The notes under the pieces were generated by a model. That model had not been told where the DNA came from, did no database searches, and saw only the letters and a list, made by a program, of their open reading frames with translations. Position numbers and translations under genes: made by a program. From positions 186,001 to 250,000 of the forward strand of contig NW_020825355.1 of assembly GCF_003286085.1 (NCBI RefSeq): DNA of 64,000 nucleotides, given 5' to 3'. The stretch is from Drosophila persimilis. Taxonomy: Eukaryota > Arthropoda > Insecta > Diptera > Drosophilidae. The first letter of the stretch is position 1. Each line of letters starts with the position of its first letter. This document shows positions 27,046 through 39,475 of this stretch, piece after piece.

Positions 27046-30000
27046 GTGAGTTGAGTTGGTAATCGGGTGAATGGATGTGGGTGGCCTCGTGGCCCGGCCA
27101 ATTCTCCAAAGTGAAAGCCCAATGGCAATTCTCCAGGCGAGAGTTGTGATAAATGTATATCGATTCCGCAGATTGCAACTGAGAAATGAGTTTTTTCGAG
27201 GAACGGCTTTCTAGAAAGTTCAATGGCTTCTTGGATGGCACTCCGAATACCCAACCATGAGTGCTATCGATGGGTAGACATAAGAAAATAAACATCGTCT
27301 CGGCGGGACATGCAGAGCAACAAGTTCGATGGACAGGACAGTCCGGAACAAAATCGACATGCAATTGAAATGGAATCAGAGATTTACGGGGTCAAATTCA
27401 ATGAAAAACTCACCACGTTCCGAATACGGCGTAAATTCCGCCCTCCGGCAGTCCATTCTGTTTTCCCACCCAGCGCACCCGAACGCACCCATGCCCCGCC
27501 GATGTCGTTGGCCAGCGTTCCGAATGTTGGCTATAAAAGCGAGCACTTCTTGGCCCGAGATTTCAGTCTTGTGGCAACTTGGCTGGCAGCCTCTCTCCTT
27601 TATCAGTGTGCGAGCGGAAAATGATGTTAACTTGGTTTGAAAATCAGTGGAAAATCAAAGACAATTTGTTAAATTGGGTCCGCGTAACCCAATCAAATGG
27701 GATTCCTTAATTGACAAGCACAAGCACAAAGGCCCCAAATAACTTTTTTTTAACAGTGATTACAAAGTGTTTGCCGAAAAATACTGATAAATACTTGCCA
27801 AAAATGCAAGAAAAAGTTTAAAATTAAAATCGAATATTTTGCATGTCCTATTAATAGAGTTTCTTGCATATATCTTAAACAACTCACAAAAATATTTCAT
27901 GCACATACGACTTCATCAAATTTGAGAAACAAAGAAATATTCACAACGAATACAAATAAATTTTTAGAAAAACCCAGAGAAGAGGGCAAACAAAACGCAT
28001 TGCATGCTAGAATTTTGTAGATTTAAAATATCGAAAAGAAAAGATTCGAAAAATATATTACATGCATAAACAATTTTAAAAGCGCTCAAAGAAAGATTCA
28101 AGTATTGAAGTTGCAAAAAAAGAAAAATATTGGATGGCACTAAATTGACACAGAGGCTGGAACTATTTCTAGAACTCTAGCAGCTACTATTCAAAGATTG
28201 AAAAGAGCAAAATTAAATCTGCAAACTTCGTTACCAGCGCATTAAAATAGTACTAGAAAATAGTTGTAGAAAACGAGCTCAAAAGGCCCTGTAGAACCTC
28301 CACCCTCGACAGCATTGTGGAGATGAATGCCACAGGCAATCAGAGCTAATCTGAAAACTACACACAAATGTAATTAGGGTCCTCGCCCGCACCACCAACG
28401 ACAATGCCAAACTGCGAGAAGGAGACCCCGAATCGGGAGGTGGTCATCAGTCCGCTCCGCTACTTGATCAGCGGCTTTGCCCGCGGGGCGGAGCTCACTG
28501 CAATGGCCCCGCTCAACCTGCCCAACAAGTGGGCTCGTATACTGCGAATGTCCTCCGCACCGAAGATACAAATCGACGACTTTCTCCAGGTAAACCTGCT
28601 CGACGAAAGCACACATCAAATCAGCTAAAAGGAAGCCCCGAAATTAGATTTACTTTTTAAGTGCATTTCGGGGGAAGTTGCAGGATACTGAAACATGGGG
28701 AGTCATGGGGCTGGGTTGGTTTGGGCATGGGTTTGGGTTCGGTGACTGCTGCTGCAGCCTCCATTCTGTGTAATAGTTTTCAGCTTAAAGCGAAACCTCT
28801 TGAAGCGGATGAAAGCAAAACAAAAGACTGAGATGGAGCAGGCACTGAAGACACTACAAATATGACGGAAATGAAAGACTGCATGTTGACGGAGTCTTTT
28901 CAGATTAAAAATCTATTGACATTTCTTGTCACTGTGCATAAGCTTCCACTCTTTCGGGATCTCCTCTTGTATTGAAGGCCCCCCCCTGTCGTCGGTTGCT
29001 CTGGCTTGTCACCCTGAGTTGTCTCGCCTTAAACTTTTAGTTTGCCGGAGCAAACAGCAAACGCTTTGGACTTTAATCCAACTTACTGGAAAACTGATTG
29101 AGTTGATTCGAGTTGAGTTGAGTTGAGTTGAGAAACACCTGTTCCCTCGTTTAATTAACAGGCAGCCGAGTCCGGAAACCTGGATGATTTCAAGCGTCTG
29201 TTTATGGCCGACAACACGCGTATTTCCCTGAAGGATGGCAAGGGACGGACGGCTGCCCACCAGGCAACGGCCAGAAATCGCGTCAATATACTGCGCTACA
29301 TTAGGGATCAGAACGGGGGTGAGTCCCGGCTAGGGGGTACCCTTTATCCATTACCACCATAATGTCATTATTAAGTGCGCCTTGCAGACTTCAATGCCAA
29401 GGACAATGCCGGAAATACACCACTCCACATTGCCGTCGAGTGCGATGCTTACGAAGCCCTGGACTATCTGCTGTCCATGTAAGCTGACTACACTGACTTT
29501 CGCCATGGTCTATTTAACAGTAATCCAAACCAACCAATCCCTCACCATGTTTACAGCCCGGTGGACACGGGAGTGCTCAACGAGAAGAAGCAGGCTCCTG
29601 TCCACCTGGCCACCGAGCTGAACAAGGTGAAATCCCTGCGGGTGATGGGACAGTACCGGAACGTCATCGACATACAGCAGGGCGGGGAGCATGGACGCAC
29701 GGCCCTCCATCTGGCGGCCATCTACGATCACGAGGAATGCGCTCGCATCCTGGTAAGTGGTGTGAGTCCTCGCCCAAGTTGTTCCCCGTAATTATTTTCA
29801 CTTTTAGATTCGCATTTCGCATTCACTCATGCATTTTATTTGCATTTTGATAACGAATTGGACCAAACACAATTCGTCATTAATCAATTTCACCCCACAC
29901 ACATCCCCACATCCAACCACCCACAGACCCACACTCATACACCCAATCTCCCGCACACACACAACATTAATTTATCATAGAAAACAACAAATGAAAAGGT

Positions 30001-33000
30001 TTGTATCCTCTGAAGCAATTTTGTCTTGCCTGCGCACGAAAGTATGCTATGATATTCTGCAAGAACTCGCCCGGCAGAGTCTCTCTCTCTGTGTGTGTGT
30101 GTGTGTGTGTGTGTCTATGCCTGTGTGTGTAGCCCTAGGATGTGCCTTAGTATTAGTATATTATTATAGAGTCGCATATGTTATATCATGTCGTGTAACA
30201 CATTGTGTGCGTCGTATCTTCCAGATAACCGAGTTCGATGCATGCCCCCGTAAGCCGTGTAACAACGGCTATTATCCCATTCACGAGGCTGCCAAGAACG
30301 CCAGCTCCAAGACAATGGAGGTCTTTTTCCAGGCAAGTTTCCCATGAATTGCATGCCCCATCCTGCTTTGATCTTGCTTGCACTTTGTGGTAGCTATTCC
30401 CATTTGACCACTTATTGTAATGTCCTCCTCGTATCCTTTTCGTTCCTGCCATAGCTCCCACTGCTCCCCACTTATCCTGTGACCTTTCATGCACTCGCTT
30501 TGACTTCCACTTTGAGTTGATTTTCATTTTGCCTTTACTCTTATTTTTTTGATTGAAATTGCGTATACGCTGTGCCGCCATGATAAAGTATCAAATTTTA
30601 AACGCTGCCTCCTGTTCTATCTGTGGAACTCTGACAAACTCCGTTTATTGTTAAACTTCCCAGAAAAGAAAAAAATTAAACACATTAGAAGGGTTTAGGC
30701 TGCGAAACAAAAAGTATCGAATGTTGTTCAAGTCCAGCAGTGTCGGACATTGACTTTCGGAAACAATATTTGTGTGGTCTGGGCCTAGACTTTCACTTTA
30801 TACACGGTACTCGAAGAGCACAAGGGTATCTTGTATTGATGGAAGGTATGCTACAGACATAAAGAAGACTCTTTTGTTTTCATAAATGAATGAAATTTCA
30901 AGACTATTCCATATGAATATCTACCAATAGTTCCGAAATAGTTAAAAATGTCTGCACAGCGAAAGCATCTCCAAAAACTGCTCTAAGCTATATATGTAAA
31001 TCGGCCATGTCTCTTTCGCCACCCAGTTATTAATGGTATGCCCTTAAATGTGACTTATCTTGCAGTGGGGCGAACAACGCGGCTGTACACGCGAGGAGAT
31101 GATATCCTTCTACGACTCGGAGGGCAATGTGCCACTGCACTCAGCGGTCCACGGTGGCGACATCAAGGCTGTGGAGTTGTGCCTCAAGTCCGGTGCAAAG
31201 ATATCCACCCAGCAACATGATCTCTCGACACCAGTGCATCTGGCCTGCGCTCAGGTGAGTTGATAGTGTGGACAGGAACTCGAGGACTGAGACGACGACG
31301 ATGACGAAGACGAAGACGAAGACGGAGGAAGGTCCTAGCTGACAAGCAGCAGCGGAGCACATGAAAACGCTCATACTCATATTTCCCTGGGGAGATATGG
31401 AGCGCTGGATAGATGGGTAAACAAAGCTTTTCTGGTCAAAAGGAAAACAGTGTGAAAGCATCTCTCAGTGGGTGGACGGGCGCACTGGGGGATGGTGCGA
31501 AGTTTGGCTCGTGTCCTGGCTGGCTTACGTGTTACACGAGTGACTTTAATTTGACAAATTCTTATGCAAATTTCGCCAAGTCGAACGTGACTTCGGTGCT
31601 GGGAAAACAAAGAGCCCCGGATGGCATGTAATATGATTCATTTTGCATTGAGTGGGGAAGTGAATCCGCCATCGATTTCCGTTTCTCGTTTTAGGGTGCC
31701 ATTGATATTGTGAAGCTAATGTTCGAGATGCAGCCAATGGAGAAGAGGATCTGCCTGAGCTGCACCGATGTGCAGAAGATGACGCCGCTGCACTGCGCCT
31801 CCATGTTTGATCATCCGGATATTGTGTCCTATTTGGTGAGCGAGGGAGCCGACATTAATGCTTTGGACAAGGAGCATCGCTCCCCCCTGCTGCTAGCTGC
31901 CTCTCGCAGCGGCTGGAAGACGGGTAAGCGCTTTGGGATTCCTCCATCTTCTCGGTTTAAGAGCTCCTCATCATCACATCAAAACAGTCCACCTCTTGAT
32001 TCGATTGGGGGCTGGGATTAGTGTCAAGGATGCGGCTGCTCGCAATGTCCTGCATTTTGTCATCATGAACGGTGGCCGGCTGACGGACTTTGCCGAGCAG
32101 GTGGCCAATTGCCAGACGAACAACCAGCTCCAGCTGCTGCTCAACGAGAAGGACAGCATGGGCTGCTCGCCGCTCCACTACGCCAGTCGGGACGGGCACA
32201 TCCGCTCGCTGGAGAATCTCATTCGGCTGGGGGCCTGCATCAACCTCAAGAACAACAACAACGAGAGTCCGCTGCACTTTGCCGCCCGCTACGGCCGCTA
32301 CAACACCGTGCGCCAGCTGCTCGACTCGGAGAAGGGCTCGTTCATCATCAACGAAAGCGACGGGGCAGGGATGACTCCCCTGCACATTTCCTCCCAGCAG
32401 GGGCACACCCGTGTGGTCCAGCTGCTGCTCAACCGCGGGGCTCTGCTGCACAGGGATCACACCGGACGCAATCCTCTCCAGCTGGCGGCCATGTCCGGCT
32501 ATACCGAGACCATTGAGCTGCTGCACTCGGTGCACTCCCATCTGCTCGATCAAGTGGACAAGGATGGGGTAAGTTGCTGCTCGCCTGACACACTCTCACA
32601 CTGTTCTGACTGCTAAGCTTCCTCCAATCCCCACACAGAATACTGCTCTCCACCTGGCCACCATGGAGAACAAGCCGCATGCCATCTCGGTGCTGATGTC
32701 CATGCAATGCAAGCTCGTCTATAATGTCCTGGACATGAGTGCCATTGACTATGCCATCTACTACAAGTACCCGGAGGCGGCTCTGGCCATGGTCACCCAC
32801 GAGGAGCGGGCCAATGAGGTGATGGCCCTCCGCTCCGACAAGCATCCGTGCGTCACCCTAGCCCTGATTGCCTCCATGCCAAAGGTCTTTGAGGCGGTGC
32901 AGGACAAGTGTATCAGTAAGGCCAACTGCAAGAAGGACTCGAAGAGCTTTTACGTAAGTTGTTCCGTTAGCCAATGGGTTCGGTATGCCGCCAATCATCT

Positions 33001-35507
33001 CATTCCATCGAAGCTAATCCTCTATATCTCTATATATTGAAAATGTCCACCATATATATATATATATCCAGATAAAGTACTCTTTCGCATTCTTGCAATG
33101 CCCCTTTATGTTTGCCAAGATCGATGAGAAAACCGGAGAGCCGATAATGACAACAAATCCCATTCCGTTGCCGGCATTGAATGTAAGCAGAAGAAGCAGG
33201 GCAAGCAGAAGCAGATCCCAGGATCTGTTGCATGATTCAGTGTGTGTTTGAGTGTGTTTTTTCCTCCTTATACTACGATACGATCCTTGTACGAACTGGC
33301 AAACCCTTTGCATACGTATGTATATGTGACGTTGGATGGGGGGTTACTTGAGTCCGCTCTTCATGATCATCATCCGCTCATCAAAATGCCTACCTCGACG
33401 CTCTATATACGTATATATAACACACTTCCTTGACTAATCTACCACCATATCTAGATTAAATATTCATTTTGGCCCTACCAAAAGACACCCGAACAGATCG
33501 AGGCCAAGCGCAAAGAGTTCAATGATCCCAAGTGGCGTCCCATGCCCCTGGCCGTGGTGAATGTGAGTGTCGCTAGTACTCTCTTCGCTTTATAGTACCG
33601 ATATAACCAATAGACTACTGCAACTCTGCAACTTGTGCCTATCGTCCCTCCCAAAAACTAACCCACTAACCGACTCACTGTACAGTGTACACCATCGTAT
33701 CTGGCTTTTGTATCTCGTATCCCCGTATCTCGTATTCCTGTATCTCGTATGTCGTGAAGTCGTGTATGTGTCGCCCCCCAATATCCAGATGCTTTTCCTA
33801 ACACATTCCCTCTCTGATCCCCGGCCAGACCATGGTTACCCATGGACGCGTGGAGCTGCTGGCCCATCCACTCAGCCAGAAGTATCTGCAGATGAAGTGG
33901 AACTCGTACGGCAAGTACTTTCATCTGGCCAACCTACTGATCTACTCGATATTCCTGGTCTTTGTCACGATCTATTCGTCCCTAATGATGAACAACATTG
34001 AGCTGGAGCCCGGTGTGAACAAGTCCATGAGCCAATATTGCAATTTGGGGTAAGCTTTAGCTACGGATTATCAACCACAGACACACTGATTGCGAAGATC
34101 GTTTTTGCCAGGTGGGACCAGCTGACCCACAACCTCTCGCAGAATCACTTTGCCGCGACAAACTTCCGCCAGGACTCGTGTGTGGAGCGCATCAATCGGA
34201 CCACGGCCATTCTATTCTGTGCTGGGGTGATTGTGGTCTACATTTTGCTCAATTCGATGCGGGAAATGCTGCAGATCTACCAGCAACGCTTGCACTATAT
34301 CCTGGAGACGGTCAACTTGATATCCTGGGTGCTATACATATCGGCCCTGGTCATGATAGTGCCGGCCTTCCGGGCCGATGGCATCATTACCAGCATTCAC
34401 TATTCGGCGGCCTCGATTGCTGTGTTTCTGTCCTGGTTCCGGCTCTTGCTGTTCCTGCAGCGATTCGACCAGGTTGGCATCTATGTGGTTATGTTTCTGG
34501 AGATCCTGCAGACGCTCATCAAAGTGCTGATGGTCTTCTCCATACTGATCATTGCTTTTGGACTGGCCTTTTACATTTTGCTCTCGAAGGTGGGTTTTCG
34601 TTTGAGAGGGTGAGTCGTTTGTGGTATATATTTCCAGAGATTTTCCTTCATTCCAGATTATCGATCCACAGCCGAACCACTTGTCCTTCTCGAACATACC
34701 GATGTCTCTGCTGCGCACCTTCTCCATGATGTTGGGCGAACTGGATGTGGTGGGCACCTATGTGAACACCTACTATCGCGACCGACTCAAAGTGCCCATG
34801 ACCTCCTTCTTGATACTGAGTGAGATCCGTAAGATTATTCCCACCTGTCCATGATCTGATGTCTATTTCTCGTGACAGGCGTCTTCATGATACTCATGCC
34901 CATTCTGTTGATGAATTTGCTTATCGGTTTGGCGGTTGGCGACATCGAGTCGGTGCGTCGCAATGCCCAGCTGAAACGTCTGGCCATGCAGGTGGTCCTG
35001 CACACGGAACTGGAGCGCAAGCTACCCCATGTCTGGCTGCAGCGGGTGGACAAAATGGAGCTTATCGAATACCCAAACGAGGCAAAGTGCAAGGTCGGCT
35101 TCTGTGACTTTATCCTACGCAAATGGTTCTCCAATCCCTTCACCGAGGATTGTAAGTAGCTCTGCCTTCCTTTTGTTGGAGCCATGTGCTGACTCATTTT
35201 CTGCTCTTTAGCCGCCATGGACGCCATCTCCTTTGACAACAATGACGATTTTATCAACGCAGAGCTGGAGCGGCAGCGCCGCAAGCTGCGCGACATAAGC
35301 CGCATGCTGGAGCAACAGCACCAGCTGATGCGCCTCATTGTCCAGAAGATGGAGATCAAAACGGAGGCAGACGATGTGGACGAGGGCATATCGCCCAACG
35401 AGATTCGCTCCGTTGTGGGCTCGGCCTCGGCTGGCACCAATCGCTGGAATTCTCCGCGCATCCGCAACAAGCTTCGAGCCGCTCTCAGCTTCAACAAGAG
35501 CATGTAG
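26148..35507 (+). CDS. TrpA1: TrpA1 cation channel, ankyrin-repeat TRP family
   Basis: Short-start model: exons 28404-28589, 29162-29318, 29388-29478, 29557-29752, 30225-30332, 31066-31254, 31695-31923, 31988-32568, 32639-32953, 33072-33182 (or 33455-33562), 33829-34049, 34112-34589, 34657-34819, 34879-35151, 35212-35507. Total 3594 nt, 1197 aa, the length I recall for D. melanogaster TrpA1. The long start uses 26148-26393 and 26887-27045 instead of 28404-28589, giving about 1270 aa. Ankyrin repeats (GRTALHLAA, TPLHIAVE, SPLHFAARYG) fill about residues 60-640. Six membrane segments begin at about 752; the pore loop carries GELD at 981-984; S6 (MNLLIGLAVGD) is near 1015-1030. A coiled coil (ELERQRRKLRDISRMLEQQ) is near the C terminus. 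It is a plasma-membrane Ca2+/Na+ channel opened by warmth and reactive chemicals in sensory neurons and gut cells. Confidence 0.95.
27532..27568 (+). promoter_or_regulatory. TATA + Inr core promoter of the TrpA1 short isoform
   Basis: TATAAAAG begins at 27532 and a perfect initiator TCAGTC puts +1 at 27565, so the TATA box starts at -33, the canonical spacing. The promoter lies inside the intron of the long isoform and about 840 bp before the short-isoform ATG at 28404. It would drive the isoform starting MPNCEKETPNRE. A 29-codon upstream ORF (27621-27710) lies in the predicted leader. Confidence 0.7.
27700..28370 (+). other. AT-rich leader or intron of TrpA1
   Basis: About 650 bp of A-rich sequence (many AAAATATT and GAAAAA words) between the internal promoter and the short-isoform coding exon. 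No ORF or element was recognised. It may contain an intron of the 5' UTR; a CGC/GTAACC word near 27690 is a possible donor. Confidence 0.35.
30225..30332 (+). CDS. TrpA1: TrpA1 exon ending in a GC splice donor
   Basis: This exon encodes ITEFDACPRKPCNNGYYPIH through MEVFFQ. The next exon starts WGEQRG at 31066, and reading-frame and protein continuity require the boundary after CAG at 30332. The intron therefore begins GCAAGT rather than GTAAGT. Apart from that C the donor matches consensus, as is typical of the minor GC-AG class spliced by the U2 spliceosome. Confidence 0.85.
33072..33562 (+). CDS. TrpA1: TrpA1 mutually exclusive exon pair before S1
   Basis: Exon a (33072-33182, 37 codons: IKYSFAFLQCPFMF...) and exon b (33455-33562, 36 codons: IKYSFWPYQKTPEQ...) start with the same IKYSF, have the same phases and both end before GT with a final Asn codon. 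Each joins KSFY upstream and TMVTHG downstream; including both would also keep frame but would duplicate the segment. The segment links the ankyrin domain to the channel, residues 685-721. In D. melanogaster the equivalent choice separates thermosensory from non-thermosensory isoforms. Confidence 0.85.
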
Positions 35508-35801
35508 ATCTTGGCCTAGGATGTGGTCTCCTCAACTATATCTATATCTTCATATATTATCCCCAGTAGCGAAACGTTTCAATTTATCTCTCTCTCTCTC
35601 TCTGTGTGTATGTGTGTGTGTGTAACATATAGTCTCAATATAGCAACAAGGATTGTGGGAGATCGTATCGAAATGCTTGAGGTGGTCCTCAAAGGAACCA
35701 TTGACGAATTTATAGGCAAGGAATAGAGGTGGAATGTAGTTTCAAATGCACTTAGTGGACTTTTTCATAGTTTTTTTTTTGATGTCTTTTAAAATATATA
35801 A

Positions 35802-35808
35802 AATAAAG
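35802..35808 (+). terminator. TrpA1 poly(A) signal
   Basis: AATAAA lies about 295 nt after the TrpA1 stop codon, within an AT-rich 3' UTR that also holds (TC)n and (GT)n tracts near 35588-35622. Confidence 0.6.
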
Positions 35809-35924
35809 TCAATTTATCTAGCAAAAATAGCCGACCGGAGCCTTTTTTTGGTCGGATCTTTCACGACTTTCGATGCCAGAGATAAGATTTCTCTTATTAA
35901 TTATTATATATGTATGTATTCTTA

Positions 35925-35930
35925 TTTATT
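35925..35930 (-). terminator. Mcm7 poly(A) signal
   Basis: TTTATT on the plus strand reads AATAAA on the minus strand, about 135 nt past the Mcm7 stop. TrpA1 and Mcm7 are convergent, and their predicted 3' ends are only about 100 bp apart. Confidence 0.55.
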
Positions 35931-36062
35931 TACGTGAATGATTGATGGTAATATTTCAATGTATGAGAACGAGAACGGCTACACTATTAATCAAAACATA
36001 AAAAAACGTTTAAGCTAAATTATAAAATTCAAATATAGGTATAAAGTCTCCGATCGGCCGAT

Positions 36063-38472
36063 TTACATGAACGTAATCTTTGTGCGTCCCATGTTTACCT
36101 GCCAGACATTCAGCTCCTCGTAGTCGTCGATGCATTTGTCCACTTGGTCGGGTTTGAAGCCCTTTGTTGTGCAACGATCCATGATATCGCCAATCTTGAC
36201 GGCCTTGCCCGAACCGGCCAACTCCCGAACGATGGCAAAGATGCGATCCGATGTATTTGGCACACTGGAAATGACAGAGTTATGAGAACCAAAACTTGCG
36301 TTAGGCCAAAGGCAATACTCACTGTCCCTTCTGGTGGTCGTGCGTCTGGTTAAGCGAATCCTTTGACATCTCCAGAAGTCGCAAAGCCTCTGCCACATCG
36401 TCCTTCTCAACGCGATCGGAGAGACGCAGACGAGCCAGGGCCGTGGACAGACGCAGAATCCCGAGCAGATTACGGGCCGAGGTAAAGGTCATGTCCTTCT
36501 GGTTGCGAGCCTCGCGTCGCAGCTCCACATAGGCGCCCACTATGTAGTCGGTGAGCTCGTCCGGAATGGTGGGGTTCTTGCGCTTGCAGAGGTTGATATA
36601 GCGCCGCATGAGATGCATGTCCAGAGACTTGACCCTCGAGGGCGGCTGACGACTATGGCAGTGCACGTAGGTGATGTGCTTGGCCAGGCGCAGATCGTTG
36701 TCGCGGTCAGGCTTGTCCTGGATGAGCCACAATAAATCGAAACGGGAGAGCAGAGCGGCGGGCAGCTGAATATTCTGTTCCACTGTGCGACGCGGATTGT
36801 AACGGCCAAAGGCTGGATTGGCAGCGGCCAGAATGGAAACGCGTGCATTCAGCGTGGTCATGATGCCCGCCTTGGCAATGGAAATAGTCTGCTGTTCCAT
36901 AACCTCGTGGATGGCTGTACGATCGGTGTCCGCCATCTTGTCGAACTCGTCAATGCAGCAAACGCCCTGATCGGCCAGCACCAAGGCGCCGCCCTCAAGC
37001 ATCATCTCGCCAGTGAGGGGATCCTTCATGACGGCTGCCGTCAGACCCACCCCCGAGGAGCCGCGGCCTGTGGTGTACTGCGACCGCAATGCCAGCCGAC
37101 TAATGTAGCCCAGCAACTGCGACTTGGCAACGCCAGGATCTCCCATTAGGCATATGTTGATATTGCCACGAATCTTCATGCCATCGGGGCGCTTGTCGAC
37201 GCCACCCACCAACAGCAGCAGCAGGGCCTTTTTCACGTCCAAATGGCCATAGATTTCAGGCGCCAAGCTGGTGGCCAGGCGCTCATAGAAATCGTCCTGG
37301 GCCAGTTCCTCAAGTTCGTCAGGCGTCAATTCGGCCTCCTTGTCAGAGATGTCGTCATTTTTATTGATACAGATGATACGCTATGAAAGAAATAGCAGAG
37401 CACAGATTAGATCGAATCGCCAGTGTCATTACGGACGGCAATGAACTCACGTGGGCCTGCAGATATGTCTCCGAGAGCAGTCCCTGGATCATCTGGGCAA
37501 ATCCGCTACGCACCATTGGCAAAAACACACCAGAGACAACCACGTGATCGCCGGGCTGGGCCATGCGGGTGACCTCGCCACGACAAAGCACCGTCATACT
37601 GCGCGGAATGTGGCCGACGGGCACTTGGTCGCTGTGCTCCTGCATTTTCAACTCCTGGAACTTGACGAACTTGGAGCCACGCGTCTGCAAGTACAGACGA
37701 CCGGCGGCCTTGTTCACACGGCAATCGTCCGACGGACAATCGTGGACGGGCGTGAAGGAGAGCGAGCTCACCGGCTGGTACGTCTCGGAACCACAGCGAT
37801 CGCACGTGTATGTGGCCACGACCATCATGGGCTTCACCTCAGTGCAGCGCGTCACAATGCCGCGTACAGTCGTCAGCTTGCCAATGTGTTGGGCCTTTAC
37901 CTCGCGTATGGAATGGGCCTTCTCCGTGGACATTGGCTTGAAGCCCACCTCACTGGAAATGGCATAGATTTAGAGTTTTCACCTTTACTGAGGTTCCGCG
38001 TCTACTCACAATCGCTTCATCAGCTCAGGCGGGAAGCTATTGCGGTCATCGCGCTGTTCCATGGGATTGCGCACGCGGGCGTCCATCATCAAGCGATGCT
38101 CAATGTACACATCCAGGGCGTCCTTGGCGTGCACCTCCTGCTGCTTGTAGCTGGGCAGCAGCTCGGCAATCACATCACTGAAGATGCCCGCATAGCGTCG
38201 GCAGTTGTCGATCACCGCCTCGGCCAGGCTTTCATTGAACTCCGAGAGATCGTCCAGATCGATAGTGATCAGGACCTGCTCCCTATGCGCCAGCTTCACC
38301 AGCTGCGAGCCATACACAAATTGCTTCTTGCCGTCATCGTCGCACTTGCAAAACTCCGACAGGAAGGTTTTGATGGATTCTGCGTGGATTTAGACATGGG
38401 TTTTGTGGTTTCCGCAGCCGCAACGCTGATTTTACACTCACCTCTGTCCTGGGCATAGTCGCGACGAGCCAT
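36063..38472 (-). CDS. Mcm7: Mcm7, replicative DNA helicase subunit
   Basis: Five exons on the minus strand: 38442-38472, 38010-38379, 37451-37952, 36323-37380, 36063-36264. The sum is 2163 nt, 720 aa plus stop, normal for MCM7. The start is [11 protein letters not shown] zinc-binding region (CDRCG ... CPSDDC) is followed by the AAA+ core: Walker [10 protein letters not shown] at about residues 381-389, Walker B with DEFDKM, and the SRFD arginine finger. Downstream text ([20 protein letters not shown]) and the end EELNVWQVN...RTKITF match MCM7 rather than MCM5 or other paralogues. The protein forms the MCM2-7 ring loaded at origins, and with Cdc45 and GINS becomes the replication fork helicase. 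The gene has upstream DRE and E2F sites. Confidence 0.97.
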
Positions 38473-38582
38473 TTTGCTATTGTTTCAATTGTTTAGACCT
38501 TAAATGCGAATTAACTGTGCACGGGCTGCAGCAGCGGGAAAAAATGGTTTTTTGTGGCGCGGTTGCAAAATGAAAATAAGGC

Positions 38583-38595
38583 GTCCCGCCAAAAA
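38583..38595 (-). promoter_or_regulatory. E2F site upstream of Mcm7
   Basis: Minus-strand TTTTTGGCGGGAC contains the E2F core TTTGGCGG, about 110 bp before the Mcm7 start codon. E2F drives S-phase genes including MCM subunits. Confidence 0.6.
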
Positions 38596-38613
38596 TGCTA
38601 TTGCATTCGGACT

Positions 38614-38621
38614 TATCGATA
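38614..38621. promoter_or_regulatory. DRE (TATCGATA) upstream of Mcm7
   Basis: A perfect 8-bp DNA replication-related element lies about 142 bp upstream of the Mcm7 start codon and 19 bp beyond the E2F site. DREF binds this palindrome in fly replication and growth genes. Confidence 0.75.
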
Positions 38622-38624
38622 AGG

Positions 38625-38688
38625 TATACGGTCTCACACTCATAAATATACCTAAATATACGGTCTCACTTTCAAAATATACCGTAAA
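38625..38688. repeat. Two 32-bp direct repeats in the Mcm7 upstream region
   Basis: Both units start TATACGGTCTCAC and end with AATATACC plus a short A-rich tail (38625-38656 and 38657-38688). They directly abut the DRE. Looser related words (GATATACCATAAATATACC; AAAAAATACCG) recur at about 38918-38970. Confidence 0.75.
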
Positions 38689-39475
38689 TATACTGACGAC
38701 TTCAAGTTCTGTTATACACATTCCTCGTTTTTGATATTCCGTCGAATATTACTAGCTAAATTGAACCCTCAGCCCTGCCCACAGAAATTTATCTCATTAA
38801 TGAATCAATTGTCTACTTGATTGGCTTATTTTAACCACTTGCTTCTATTGGAATTTTATATACCTTTGAAAATTAAATTGAATAGATTGATGAGCTAGAC
38901 AAAATATTATATACCGATATACCATAAATATACCGTCCGTTCAATTTTGACCTCAAAAAATACCGTGTTCACTCTGCTGCGACATCAGACGACGTGTTTA
39001 AGAACTACTATTTTAACCACGCTGTGGCGCTGCCACCTAGTACTAAGTTGCGCGCCAAAGTTAAAATTTTAAAACAGAAAACAGAAAATAAGCTATCTTT
39101 GTGGCTTTTCACCTTTATCTCAGCTTAGCTCGCGCGACAAGGATGAAATCCATTCCTGATACTTGACATTCAATACCAAAGGAAAGCGGCACTGATGTAA
39201 AATGGGTTTACTTCGCATAATTAAAGAGCTTCCGGCCACTGATTGGGAGGGAGATTCCTTTATAATCAGTTTCCATTTTCTGGTACTATTTGTCTGTCTA
39301 ACCCTCTCTAAACACACCTACCAGCTGTGTTGCTACAGCGTTTCCCTCTGCCAGAAGCGCACACTGCACGAATAAGAGTGAGACAGAGAGAGAGAGAGAG
39401 AGTGATAGAGAGGGAGAATGAGAAGCGCGTGGAAGGGGGTTTTATCGTATCTTCACAATTGTGGATGCCACTGAT
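38689..39475. other. Spacer between Mcm7 and the dally-derived duplication
   Basis: No gene was recognised. AAAAAATACCGTGTTCACTC near 38956 resembles the paired core motifs of TATA-less fly promoters (AATACC, then GGTCACAC-like), so a start site is possible. A (GA)n run lies at about 39380-39405. Confidence 0.3.

Noticed and set aside
37451..38458. 335-codon plus-strand open frame
   Set aside because: It is the antisense shadow of Mcm7 exons and introns; codon periodicity and family motifs belong to the minus strand.
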